A stretch of 37,165 bases of DNA from Burkholderia sp. (lineage in GTDB: Bacteria > Pseudomonadota > Gammaproteobacteria > Burkholderiales > Burkholderiaceae): contig JAIRVP010000068.1 in the NCBI GenBank assembly GCA_031253835.1, positions 1 to 37,165 on the forward strand. The letters are read 5' to 3'. The notes under the pieces were generated by a model. That model did no database searches and was not told where the DNA came from. It worked only from the letters and a program-made list of their open reading frames with translations. Position 1 is the stretch's first letter. Every line of letters starts with the position of its first letter. A program made the translations under genes and the position numbers. Positions 16,641 to 24,605 of this stretch are shown here, piece by piece.

Positions 16641-17075
16641 CTACGCGCCCGCCTCGCCCCACGGTGTCGGCGGCGGCACCGCGCACGGCCCGTCGACGTC
16701 GATCGACTTGAAATCGGCCGGCCCGACGATCTCCAGGTACTCCATGTCCGGCGAGTAGTCGAACAGATAGTGGACGATCCCCGGCGCCTGGTGCACGCAG
16801 TCGCCGGCCGCGACCAGCGTCTCCTGTTCGCCGTACATGAAACGCGCCCAGCCCTTCAGCATGATCACGATATGGAACTCGGCCTCGTGACGGTGCCAGC
16901 CGGTGCCCGCCACCGGTGCATGATTGGCCCTGACGAGTTGCGCGACGACCTTCCCGTGCGTCGCGGCCGCGATGCCGAGATCGCGATACAGGAAGAAGTC
17001 GCGCAGGCCTTCGCCGCGATACGCGGTGTCGTGCGGCCTGACGTGGGAAAAATCGGTCGGGGTCGGGGTGCTCAT
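16641..17075 (-). CDS. Single-domain cupin protein
   Basis: A 144-residue cytosolic cupin with one beta-barrel. Motif 1 is GTGWHRHEAEFHIVIMLKG, with His61, His63, Glu64 or Glu66 and His68. Motif 2 is GDCVHQAPGIVHYL with His102. These are the usual metal ligands. Such small cupins can be dioxygenases, isomerases or ligand-binding proteins; the sequence does not decide. An AAGGAG element lies eight bases before ATG 17075 and a terminator follows the stop. The gene lies just downstream of the sugar transporter operon on the same strand (79 bases), but its own ribosome binding site and terminator do not prove co-transcription. Confidence 0.85.
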   Translation of the reverse strand: MSTPTPTDFSHVRPHDTAYRGEGLRDFFLYRDLGIAAATHGKVVAQLVRANHAPVAGTGWHRHEAEFHIVIMLKGWARFMYGEQETLVAAGDCVHQAPGIVHYLFDYSPDMEYLEIVGPADFKSIDVDGPCAVPPPTPWGEAGA

Positions 17076-17154
17076 CGTCGTGCTCCTTCATCGAAAGGAT
17101 CACGCGTGACAAGCATTTAGCGTTCCAGTTTGCAGCCGCGCGAAACCGTGCGCG

Positions 17155-18150
17155 TCACCGCTTGCGCCGCTTGCCGGTCAGCAGCGTCTGCGCGATCACC
17201 GCGAGCAGCAGGAATGCGCCGCTCGCGAGGTTCTGGTAGTACGGGCTCAACGTGCCGACCTGGTTGATCACGTTCTCGATCACGCCGAGCAGCAGCACGC
17301 CCGCGAGCGGGCCGAACAGCGTGCCGACGCCGCCCGTCAGCAGCACGCCGCCGATCACCGCCGCCGCGATCGACTGCAGCTCGTAGCTGTTGCCGGCGCC
17401 CGGCAGCCCCGAATCGAGCCGCGACGCGAGCAGCGCGCCGGCCAGCCCCGCGAGCGCCCCGCTCAGTCCGTACGTGACGATCTTGAGCCCTTCGACGTTC
17501 ACGCCGAGCATCCGCGCGGCTTCCTCGTTGCCGCCGATCGCGAACACGCCCGCGCCGTAGCGCGTGTGATTCAGCACGAATGCGGCGACGAGATACGCGA
17601 CGAGCACGATCCAGACAAGATTGCCGATCCCGAACAGCGACCCGTTCGCGATCGTCGCGAAGAACCCGGGGTTCGCGATCAGCATGTCCTGGCTCGCAAG
17701 CACGAGCGACAGCCCTTTCAACCCGAGCAGCGCGGCGAGCGTGACGATGAACGGCGCCATCCGCGCCCGTGCGATCAGCCAGCCGTTCGTGAGCCCGACG
17801 ATCAGCCCGACGCAGACGGGTGCGGCCAGCGCCGCGCCCCATCCGTACGGCGCCGCATACGCGGCGATCACGGTGCCGAGCCCGACCAGCGAGCCGACCG
17901 ACAGGTCGAACCCGCCGAGGATGATCACGAAGCTCTGCCCGATCGTGATCAGCGCGACGAACGCGGCAGCCGCGACGATGTCGAGCAGGTTGGGTGCGCT
18001 CAGGAAATGCGGAAACACGCGGCCGGCAATCAGGCACACGAGCACGAGGATCGCGATCGCGCCGCGCGCCTGCACGAGGCGGACGAACTGCGCACGGCGG
18101 GCGCGGCTCGCGTCCTGCGCGGTATGTGCGGAAATCGGTGCGGTCGACAT
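17155..18150 (-). CDS. Sugar ABC transporter permease (YjfF/RbsC-like)
   Basis: A 331-residue inner-membrane permease of the BPD_transp_2 (RbsC/YjfF) class with about eight to ten hydrophobic helices. The signature GFDLSVGSLVGLGTVIAAYA matches the G-x-D-L-S-V-G-S motif of this class. The C-terminal GGVLLTGGVGTLFGPLAGVL is the other conserved block. ATG 18148-18150 (MSTAPISAH) has GGGAG upstream and lies one base after the stop of the preceding permease, indicating tight coupling. It closes the transporter operon. Comparison with E. coli YtfT/YjfF suggests that the two permeases form a heterodimer. Confidence 0.92.
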   Translation of the reverse strand: MSTAPISAHTAQDASRARRAQFVRLVQARGAIAILVLVCLIAGRVFPHFLSAPNLLDIVAAAAFVALITIGQSFVIILGGFDLSVGSLVGLGTVIAAYAAPYGWGAALAAPVCVGLIVGLTNGWLIARARMAPFIVTLAALLGLKGLSLVLASQDMLIANPGFFATIANGSLFGIGNLVWIVLVAYLVAAFVLNHTRYGAGVFAIGGNEEAARMLGVNVEGLKIVTYGLSGALAGLAGALLASRLDSGLPGAGNSYELQSIAAAVIGGVLLTGGVGTLFGPLAGVLLLGVIENVINQVGTLSPYYQNLASGAFLLLAVIAQTLLTGKRRKR

Positions 18151-18151
18151 G

Positions 18152-19129
18152 TCAGGCTCCCGAGCGCTGCAGGTACAGCGCACCGAGGATGAACGCGGCC
18201 TTCAGGATCTGCGCATACGTGTAGCTGATGTTGTTCATGATGAAGCTGGCATCGAGCAGTTGCAGCAGCAGCACGCCGAACACGGTGCCGACGATCGACA
18301 CGCGCCCGCCGGACAGCGGCGTGCCGCCGATCACCGACGCGGCGATCGCATCGAGTTCGAAGTTCACGCCGACGTAGTTCGGATCGCCCGCGCCGAGTCG
18401 CGCTGTGGCGAACAGGCCGGCGAGACCGGCGAGCGCGCCGCTCGCCGCATAGACCGCGAGCAGCGTGCGCCGCACGGGCACGCCGGCGAGATGCGCGGCA
18501 TCGCGGCTCGCGCCGACGAGGATCGTGTAGCGCCCGAACGTCGTGTTGCGCACGACGAAGAACACGACGGCCGCGCACACCACCGCGATCAGCATCACGA
18601 CCGGCAGCCCGGCGAACGTGCCGATGCCGATGAAATCGAACGCATCGGACGACGGCAGGCTCACGCGCGAACCGCCGAGCAACGCCTGCGCCAGCCCGCG
18701 CGCGGCAACCAGCAATGCGAGCCCGGAAATCAGCGGATCGATGCCGAGCCGCGCGACGAGCCCGCCGTTGAACAGGCCGACCGCCAGCCCGATCGCAATG
18801 GCCGCCGCAAACGCCGCGCCGGTGCCGTACGGCAAGCACACGGCGATGATCGCGCTCGACAACGCCATCACCGAGCCGACCGACAGATCGATCCCGCGCG
18901 TCGCGATCGCGAGGTTCTGCCCGAGCGCGATCAGCACGATCGGCGCGGCCTGGAACAGCAGGCTGCGCGCGGCGAGCGGGTTCGAGAAACCGGGCGTGAC
19001 GATCAGATTGAAGACGGCAAGCGCGACGAACGCGAGATACACGCTGTGGTCACGCGCCTGCGTGAGCAGCGAGCGGCGCGACGTGCGGCGTGCTTCGCCC
19101 GGTTCGCTCATCAGGTTGGCAAGGTTCAC
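18152..19129 (-). CDS. Sugar ABC transporter permease (YtfT-like)
   Basis: A 325-residue permease, second of the pair. The central signature is LAIATRGIDLSVGSVMALSS and the C-terminal one GGTPLSGGRVSIVGTVFGVL. It resembles E. coli YtfT, including the IDPLISGLALLVAARGLAQ region. The start is GTG at 19127-19129, because GAGGA lies five bases upstream of it, while the in-frame ATG at 19109-19111 has no ribosome binding site. It lies 33 bases after the ATPase gene and its TGA ends one base before the next permease start. Confidence 0.92.
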   Translation of the reverse strand: MNLANLMSEPGEARRTSRRSLLTQARDHSVYLAFVALAVFNLIVTPGFSNPLAARSLLFQAAPIVLIALGQNLAIATRGIDLSVGSVMALSSAIIAVCLPYGTGAAFAAAIAIGLAVGLFNGGLVARLGIDPLISGLALLVAARGLAQALLGGSRVSLPSSDAFDFIGIGTFAGLPVVMLIAVVCAAVVFFVVRNTTFGRYTILVGASRDAAHLAGVPVRRTLLAVYAASGALAGLAGLFATARLGAGDPNYVGVNFELDAIAASVIGGTPLSGGRVSIVGTVFGVLLLQLLDASFIMNNISYTYAQILKAAFILGALYLQRSGA

Positions 19130-19162
19130 GCTTTCCTCATCCTCAGGTCGATATCCGGCGCG

Positions 19163-20719
19163 CTACGCCTGGTTCGCGAGCAACGCGGTGACGTCGTCGG
19201 GGCTCGCGCCGTGCGTCGACAGCTCGCCGCTCGTCGCGCCTTCATGCAGGATCACGAGCCGGTCGGCCAGCTCGAGCAGTTCTTCCATTTCCGACGACGT
19301 CGCGACCACCGCGAGCCCTTCGTCGGCGAGCCGTTTGACGAGGTCGTGCACTTCCGCCTTCGCGCCGACGTCGATGCCGCGCGTCGGATCGTCGAGCAGC
19401 AGCACCGACGGCTCGGTCGACAGGCAGCGCGCGATCAGCGCCTTCTGCTGGTTGCCGCCGGACAGCGTCGAAATCGGCGCGCCCGCATGCGACGTCTTGA
19501 TCCCCAGCTCGCGGATGTAGCGTTCGACGAGCGCTTCCTGCTTGCGCATGGAGATGAAACCGAAGCGCGCGATGCGCGGCAGCACGCAGACGACGATGTT
19601 CTCGCGCACCGACAGCTTCGAGAAAATGCCTTCCGAGCGGCGATCCTCGGACAGGAACGCGAGCCCTGCGCGAATCGCACGCGCGGGATCTGCACCATCG
19701 AGCGCCTGGCCACCGACGCGCACCGCGCCGCCATCCGGCGGCTGCGCGCCGAACACGGCCTTGAACGTTTCGGTACGGCCCGCGCCGAGCAAACCGGCGA
19801 GCCCGACGATCTCCTTCGGCGCGACGCGGAACGACACGTCGCGCAGGCGCGTGCCCCAGCGCAATCGGTCGACGGCGAGCGCCGGCGCCTGCGTGGTATC
19901 GGCCGCGGCGGCTTCCGCCTGTTCGCGCGGGCCGTGCGCACCGACCTCGCGGCCGAGCATCGCCGAAATCAGCGCCATGCGCGGCAGCCGGTCGGGCGTA
20001 TCGCTGCGCACCACCGCACCGTCGCGCAGCACGGTGAGCCGGTCGCACATCCGGTAGCACTCGGACAGCCGATGGCTCACGAGCACGATCGCGATGCCGG
20101 TCGCGCGCAACTGGTCGACGACACCGAACAGCACCTCCACTTCGGCCCCGCTCAGCGCCGACGTCGGTTCATCGAGAATCAGCACGCGCGCGCCGAGCGA
20201 CACGCCGCGCGCGATCGACACCATCTGCTGCTGGCCGAGCCCGAGCGACCCGACCTTGTCGGCCGGATCGACGTCGAGCCCGTAGCGCTCGACGATCTCG
20301 CGCGTCCGCGCCAGCATCGCGCGGCGGTCGATCCACGGGCCGAAACGGCGCGGCTCGTGACCGAGAAAGATGTTCTCGGCCACGCTGCGTTCGGGGATCA
20401 GGTTGATTTCCTGGTAGACCGCGCAGATGCCCGCACGCTGCGCGGCACGCGGGCTGTCGAACGACACGGGCGCGCCGTCGACGCGGATCTCGCCCGCATC
20501 GGGCGGGTGGAAGCCGGTGAGGATCTTGATCAGCGTCGACTTGCCGGCGCCGTTCTCGCCCATCAGCCCGTGCACCTCGCCCGCGCGCAACGTCAGCGAC
20601 ACGCCGTTGAGCGCACGCACGACGCCGAACGTCTTGCCGACGCCGCGCGTCTCGAGCACGACGGGTTTGCCGCCGGCGCCATCGTCGGCGCCGGGTCCGG
20701 CGGGAAGCGTTGCGTCCAT
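19163..20719 (-). CDS. Sugar ABC transporter ATPase, two nucleotide-binding domains (YtfR/RbsA-like)
   Basis: A 518-residue ATPase with two fused ABC domains, as in RbsA, MglA, AraG and YtfR. Domain 1 has Walker A GENGAGKST (54-62), signature GSLGLGQQQ and Walker B VLILDEPTSALSG. Domain 2 has a degenerate Walker A (GLLGAGRTE), signature LSGGNQQK near 415-423 and Walker B VLLLDDPTRGIDV. Unequal domains of this type are normal in the carbohydrate class, where one site is the main catalytic one. The ATG at 20717-20719 has GAGG six bases upstream. It lies 52 bases after the binding-protein gene. It energises both permeases. Confidence 0.95.
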   Translation of the reverse strand: MDATLPAGPGADDGAGGKPVVLETRGVGKTFGVVRALNGVSLTLRAGEVHGLMGENGAGKSTLIKILTGFHPPDAGEIRVDGAPVSFDSPRAAQRAGICAVYQEINLIPERSVAENIFLGHEPRRFGPWIDRRAMLARTREIVERYGLDVDPADKVGSLGLGQQQMVSIARGVSLGARVLILDEPTSALSGAEVEVLFGVVDQLRATGIAIVLVSHRLSECYRMCDRLTVLRDGAVVRSDTPDRLPRMALISAMLGREVGAHGPREQAEAAAADTTQAPALAVDRLRWGTRLRDVSFRVAPKEIVGLAGLLGAGRTETFKAVFGAQPPDGGAVRVGGQALDGADPARAIRAGLAFLSEDRRSEGIFSKLSVRENIVVCVLPRIARFGFISMRKQEALVERYIRELGIKTSHAGAPISTLSGGNQQKALIARCLSTEPSVLLLDDPTRGIDVGAKAEVHDLVKRLADEGLAVVATSSEMEELLELADRLVILHEGATSGELSTHGASPDDVTALLANQA

Positions 20720-20771
20720 CGCGCGCCTCGCGTTCGCGTGTGAGCGGTTTTGTGGACCGGTTGCCGGCCGG

Positions 20772-21797
20772 TCAGTAGACGAGGTTCGCTTCGAGCGAAT
20801 GCTTCGCGTTCGCCTTGTCGTACAGCGCGTCGTCCATGATCTGCTTCTGCGCGACCGGCTTGCCGGCGAACCACGCTTCGAGCGACTTGAACGCGAGCGG
20901 GCCGAAGCGCGGGTTCGTCTCGACGCTCGCGGCGGCCGAGCCGTTCGCGATCGCGGTGACGAAATCCTTCGTGCCGTCGATCGACACGACCGTCACACCG
21001 CGCTGCTTGCCGGCCTGCCGCAATGCGGTCATCGCGCCCAGCGCCATCGTGTCGGCCTGCGCGTAGACGGCCGTCACGTCCGGATGCGCGAGCAGCACCT
21101 GCTCCATCACCTTCTGCGCTTCGGTGGCCGACCAGTTCGCGGTCTGCGACGCGACGATCTTCATGTTCGGGAATTTCTTCAGGCCGTCGGCGAAACCGTC
21201 GGTGCGCTGGCTCTCGACGGTATTGCCGTAGCCGCCCTGGATCTCGGCGATCGTGGCCTTGCCGCCGGTCGCATCGGCGAGCGCCTGCGCGGCGCGCTGC
21301 CCTTGCCGGAAGAAGTCGGAGCCGAGGAACGTGATGAAATCCTGGCACGGCGTGCCGGCCGTCTGCCGGTCGATCGTCACGACGGGAATCCCCTTCGCGC
21401 GGGCCTGCGCGAGCGCGGGCTGCAGGCCGGTCGAATCGTTCGGCGCGACGATCAGCGCCTGCGCACCCTGGTTGATCATGCTTTCGATATCGGCGACCTG
21501 CTTCGCCTGGTTCGCGTTCGCATTCGTATACAGCAGCCGCTTGACGCCGGCCGCCTTCGCGGCCGCCCGCACCGACGCGGTTTCGGTCGCGCGGAACGGG
21601 TTCTGCTCGTTCTCCGACTGCGAGAAGCCGACCACCAGATCGGTCAGCTTTACGCTGCCCGGCTTCGGATTCGTGCAGGTCTGCGCGGAGCTCGACCCGA
21701 CCTTCTGCGCATTGTCCTGCGCCTGCGCGATCGCGACGCATCCGAGCGTCACACCCATCGTCACCACGATACGTTGCAGCTTTGCACGGCTCGGCAT
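20772..21797 (-). CDS. Periplasmic sugar-binding protein (YtfQ-like)
   Basis: A 341-residue substrate-binding protein of the Peripla_BP_4 class. The N-terminus (MPSRAKLQRIVVTMGVTLGC then VAIAQAQ) is a Sec signal peptide. The mature domain begins with KLTDLVVGFSQSENEQNPFR and continues with QGAQALIVAPNDSTGLQPAL and VVTIDRQTAGTPCQDF. YtfQ of E. coli, which binds galactofuranose, is the closest familiar relative, but hexose specificity here is only suggested. Two consecutive ATG codons (21800 and 21797) are possible; GGAG lies six bases before the second, so 21797 is used. It is the first gene of the four-gene transport operon. AT-rich palindromes lie 69-92 bases upstream. Confidence 0.92.
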   Translation of the reverse strand: MPSRAKLQRIVVTMGVTLGCVAIAQAQDNAQKVGSSSAQTCTNPKPGSVKLTDLVVGFSQSENEQNPFRATETASVRAAAKAAGVKRLLYTNANANQAKQVADIESMINQGAQALIVAPNDSTGLQPALAQARAKGIPVVTIDRQTAGTPCQDFITFLGSDFFRQGQRAAQALADATGGKATIAEIQGGYGNTVESQRTDGFADGLKKFPNMKIVASQTANWSATEAQKVMEQVLLAHPDVTAVYAQADTMALGAMTALRQAGKQRGVTVVSIDGTKDFVTAIANGSAAASVETNPRFGPLAFKSLEAWFAGKPVAQKQIMDDALYDKANAKHSLEANLVY

Positions 21798-21860
21798 CAT
21801 CGTCTCCAAGTGTTGTGATCGGCCCGCACGCCGTGGCACACACGGTCGGTTTCGGCGTCA

Positions 21861-21889
21861 CGAATTAATATTATTACTCGATATTATCG
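21861..21889. promoter_or_regulatory. AT-rich candidate operator A (sugar-binding protein gene)
   Basis: Within a GC-rich region this segment is almost pure A/T. It contains the palindrome TAATATTA (21866-21873) and the inverted repeat CGATA-T-TATCG (21879-21889). It shares GATATTAT with site B and, on the minus strand, AGTAATAA with site C. It lies 64-92 bases upstream of the binding-protein start, where a promoter and LacI-type operator would be expected. Confidence 0.5.
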
Positions 21890-21893
21890 CCTA

Positions 21894-21923
21894 CCCGGCT
21901 CGGGATAATCCCGTATCGCCGGG
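21894..21923 (-). terminator. Two-part hairpin after the epimerase gene
   Basis: The inner stem is CGGGAT-A-ATCCCG (21901-21913) and the outer arms CCCGGC/GCCGGG (21894-21899 with 21918-21923). It lies just after the epimerase stop on the minus strand and lacks a T-run. It may limit read-through into the binding-protein gene. Confidence 0.4.
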
Positions 21924-21931
21924 ACTACTGC

Positions 21932-22870
21932 TCAGATCGGGCCAGGCGTCCAGCGCAGCGTCGCTTCCAGCGACTCGCCGGGCGCCAGCACGCAGCCGCC
22001 GACCGGCGCGGCGCGGTCGCGCGCGCCCACGTTGAAGCAGTCCGTCGTGTTCGTCACGGGCTCGACGCACAGCGCGTCGCCGCCAGCCGGTGCGAACACG
22101 ACGAGCTGGTCGAACGGCCGCTGCGCCGACAACACGACCTGACAGCCGCGCTCCGGCCAGATCACCGCGGCCTCGCGCGCCCAGCCCACGAAATTGTTGT
22201 CGAGATCGAACGCATCGACCCGCAGCCCGTCGCGCAGGGCATCGACGGCCAGATGCGTGCCGACGCGGGTCGGCAGCACGTCGTCGTCGATGTGCCACAT
22301 GGCGTCCACCTGCGCCCTGACGAGCGTGCGCGACGTCCTGACGTAATACGGATGATGGCCCATGCCGAACGGCATCGGCAGCGCGTCGAGATTGCGCGCG
22401 AACAGCGTGATCGACAGGCTGCCGCCGTCCAGCCGGATCGTCTGGCGCGCCTCGTAGCGGAACGGCCAGTCGCCCGGCCGGCCGGGATCGGGGCGGTGCT
22501 CGAAGTGCAGTTCGACCGAGGTCGCGTCCTGTCGTCCGACCTGCCAGGGCCGAGTCCAGCCGTGGCCGTGCAGCGCATGCCTGAATGCAGCGTGCGGGCC
22601 GGACAGGTCTATCGTGCGGCCGTCGAATTCGAACTTCGCGTCGCGGATGCGATTGCAGTAGGGGAACAGCGGGAAACTGGCCATGCCGAGCGGGTCGCCG
22701 CTCGCCAGCGCGTCGGCCGTGGCCGGCCGGAACCAGTGGCGCTGGCGGTCGCGCTCGAACTCGTAGTAGGCGGCGATCGAGCCGCCGATTTGCGGCGCGA
22801 CACACACGCGGGCCGTGGCGCTGGTCAAATCGATCAGGTTGGCGCTGCGCGGTATTTCCATCGGCATCAT
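21932..22870 (-). CDS. Aldose 1-epimerase (galactose mutarotase-like)
   Basis: A 312-residue cytosolic protein of the aldose 1-epimerase family, which interconverts alpha and beta anomers of hexoses. Active-site features are visible: substrate-binding HGHGW (His101, His103), the catalytic His in FGMGHHPYY (His172/His173) and the catalytic base Glu270 in CVEPVTN. FPLFPYCNRI is also typical. ATG 22868-22870 has GGGG about eight bases upstream; further ATGs at codons 2 and 4 are possible starts. It lies upstream of the binding-protein gene on the same strand and is divergent from the LacI regulator. A role in preparing the imported sugar for metabolism follows from this context. Confidence 0.9.
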   Translation of the reverse strand: MMPMEIPRSANLIDLTSATARVCVAPQIGGSIAAYYEFERDRQRHWFRPATADALASGDPLGMASFPLFPYCNRIRDAKFEFDGRTIDLSGPHAAFRHALHGHGWTRPWQVGRQDATSVELHFEHRPDPGRPGDWPFRYEARQTIRLDGGSLSITLFARNLDALPMPFGMGHHPYYVRTSRTLVRAQVDAMWHIDDDVLPTRVGTHLAVDALRDGLRVDAFDLDNNFVGWAREAAVIWPERGCQVVLSAQRPFDQLVVFAPAGGDALCVEPVTNTTDCFNVGARDRAAPVGGCVLAPGESLEATLRWTPGPI

Positions 22871-22971
22871 CGATCATCCCCGGACGAGAGACTGACGACC
22901 CCGCCGGCCGGCATACGGCGCCGGCCGCGGGCATGTGCGGCAAAGAATGGCACGGCGCGCCGCGCGCGGTC

Positions 22972-22993
22972 AATAATATTTATTGATATTATT
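22972..22993. promoter_or_regulatory. AT-rich candidate operator B (epimerase/LacI divergent promoter)
   Basis: Perfect inverted repeat AATAATAT-TTATTG-ATATTATT: eight-base arms and a six-base spacer. It lies 102 bases before the epimerase start and about 150 bases before the regulator start, in the shared divergent region. It contains GATATTAT, shared with site A. It is the most regular of the three AT-rich sites. Confidence 0.55.
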
Positions 22994-23143
22994 ATCTAAC
23001 TGCCGACGGCGCGCGCGAAGCACGCGTAAAGCTTGATTGCCGGCCCGATTGGCCAATGTTACCGTCGGGTCAGGTTGATCCGACCCGCTGTTCATTACCG
23101 ATTTTATTTGCCCATCCTGCCGAGGCCGGACCGCGCTCCTACC

Positions 23144-24214
23144 GTGAAACGCTCTACTCAACGTCGCCCCACGATGACCGACATCGCCAAGCTTGCCGGC
23201 GTGTCGCAATCCACCGTCTCCCTCGTGCTGAACAACGCGGCGGGCACCAAATTCTCGGACACCACGCGCGAGAAGGTGCTGAAGATCGCGCACGAGCTCG
23301 GCTACCGCTTCCTGCCGCGCGAAGTGGCGATGACGCACGACGGCGAGCGCGACCTGATCGTCTATCTCGCCGACGAAATCTCGACGAGCCCGCATCCGGT
23401 CGTCAACATCGACGGCGCACGCGACGCCGCCTATGCGAACGGCAAGCTGCTCGCCGTGTACTCGACGCACGGCAACGTCGACATCGAGCGCCAGGTGCTC
23501 GACTCGGTGCTCGCGATGCCGAACCTGCTCGGCGTCGTCTATGCGACCGTCTATACGCGCAAGGTCACGCTGCCGTCCGAACTGCTGCGCGTGCCGGCCG
23601 TGCTGCTCAACTGCTATACGGCCGAAAGCGGGCTGTCGTCGATCGTGCCGGCCGAAGTCGCGGGTGGGCATGCGGCCACCGAATACCTGCTGCGCGCGGG
23701 CCACCGGCGCATCGGCTACGTCAACGGCGAGCCATGGCAGGACGCCGCGAAGGATCGCCTGAAAGGCTATCGCACCGCGCTCGCGACGGCCGACATCCCG
23801 TTCGCGCCGGAACTCGTGCGCGACGGCGACTGGGGATCCGATACGGGCTTCGAGCAGACGCTGTCGCTGCTGCGCGAGCCGAACCCGCCCACCGCGATCT
23901 TCTGCGCGAACGACCTGATGGCGATCGGCGCGATCGAGGCCGTCAAGCAACTCGGGATGCGCGTGCCCGACGACGTGTCGGTGCTCGGCTACGACGACCA
24001 GGAAATCGCGCGGCACACGCATCCGCCGCTGTCGACGATCGTGCTGCCGAACTACGAGCTTGGCCGCTGGGCGGTCGAGATCCTGTTGCAGGAAGAGCAG
24101 AACCGCGCGGTCGGGATGCCCGTGCGCCGCCGCGCGATCAAGCTCGACGGGCCGCTGGTCGAGCGCGGATCGGTGCGCACCGTCGAGACGGCCGCGCAAT
24201 CGGCCAGCGCGTAA
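23144..24214 (+). CDS. LacI-family transcriptional regulator
   Basis: A 356-residue LacI/GalR protein. The N-terminal helix-turn-helix is MTDIAKLAGVSQSTVSLVLN (about 11-30). The C-terminal periplasmic-binding-like domain holds AGHRRIGYVNGEPWQDAAKD, FCANDLMAIGAIEAVKQLG and VLGYDDQEIARHTHPPLSTI, all standard for the family. GTG at 23144 (VKRSTQRRPT) gives a family-typical ten-residue lead before the DNA-binding domain; ATG at 23174 is the alternative. Neither has a good ribosome binding site. It is divergent from the epimerase/transporter genes and sits before the glycoside hydrolase gene, so it is the likely local repressor, released by a sugar ligand. Its targets are probably the AT-rich palindromes in this locus. 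Confidence 0.9.
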   Translation: MKRSTQRRPTMTDIAKLAGVSQSTVSLVLNNAAGTKFSDTTREKVLKIAHELGYRFLPREVAMTHDGERDLIVYLADEISTSPHPVVNIDGARDAAYANGKLLAVYSTHGNVDIERQVLDSVLAMPNLLGVVYATVYTRKVTLPSELLRVPAVLLNCYTAESGLSSIVPAEVAGGHAATEYLLRAGHRRIGYVNGEPWQDAAKDRLKGYRTALATADIPFAPELVRDGDWGSDTGFEQTLSLLREPNPPTAIFCANDLMAIGAIEAVKQLGMRVPDDVSVLGYDDQEIARHTHPPLSTIVLPNYELGRWAVEILLQEEQNRAVGMPVRRRAIKLDGPLVERGSVRTVETAAQSASA

Positions 24215-24605
24215 CGACCCGCGTGCCTTCGCCTTCCCGCTGAACACTCCACGGCGCGGCGACTTCGCCGCCCGCCCTCCTTGCCGCGCGCACGCCGCGC
24301 CGCCTTTCCCGTCCCGCTTACCCTCGGCCGCCGCCTGCTTCAGGGTAAACACCATCGCTAAATTATTAGTAATAAATTAAAAGCATTTCTATACTTGCGT
24401 CGGCATCGGGCAGAACCCCGAGCCACGACACAGCAACACGACGAGACGGTGACCGGAAGCGAATGCGCGCGAACCCGCCGCGCTGCCCGCTCCGCCCGTC
24501 CGCACATCACACGCCTACCGTTCCGCGACGCATCCTGTCCGGATACCGCTGCATCCGCATCGAGTCACCAGTCGTCCGCTTCTCCTCATTCATCCGGAGT
24601 CCAGA
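24215..24605 (+). other. 391-base leader before the glycoside hydrolase gene
   Basis: No gene is seen. Close after the regulator stop there is a small GC hairpin (24256-24271, six-base arms, ACTT loop) without a T-run. Further on lies the AT-rich palindrome described separately, a possible -10 hexamer, and about 210 bases of untranslated leader. Confidence 0.5.
24359..24395 (+). promoter_or_regulatory. Candidate promoter with overlapping operator C
   Basis: The core TTATTA-G-TAATAA (24363-24375 on the plus strand) is a perfect palindrome. It extends to 24359-24379 with one mismatched pair. A TATACT hexamer at 24390-24395 is a good -10 element. Seventeen bases upstream is TAGTAA, a weak -35 lying inside the palindrome, so a repressor bound here would cover the promoter. 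AGTAATAA is shared with the minus strand of site A. Confidence 0.5.

Noticed and set aside
17621..20743. A plus-strand open frame of about 1,040 codons antisense to the sugar transporter genes.
   Set aside because: It is a shadow of high-GC codon use. Its product is Arg/His/Asp/Ala-rich without domains, while the minus strand encodes clear ABC transporter genes.
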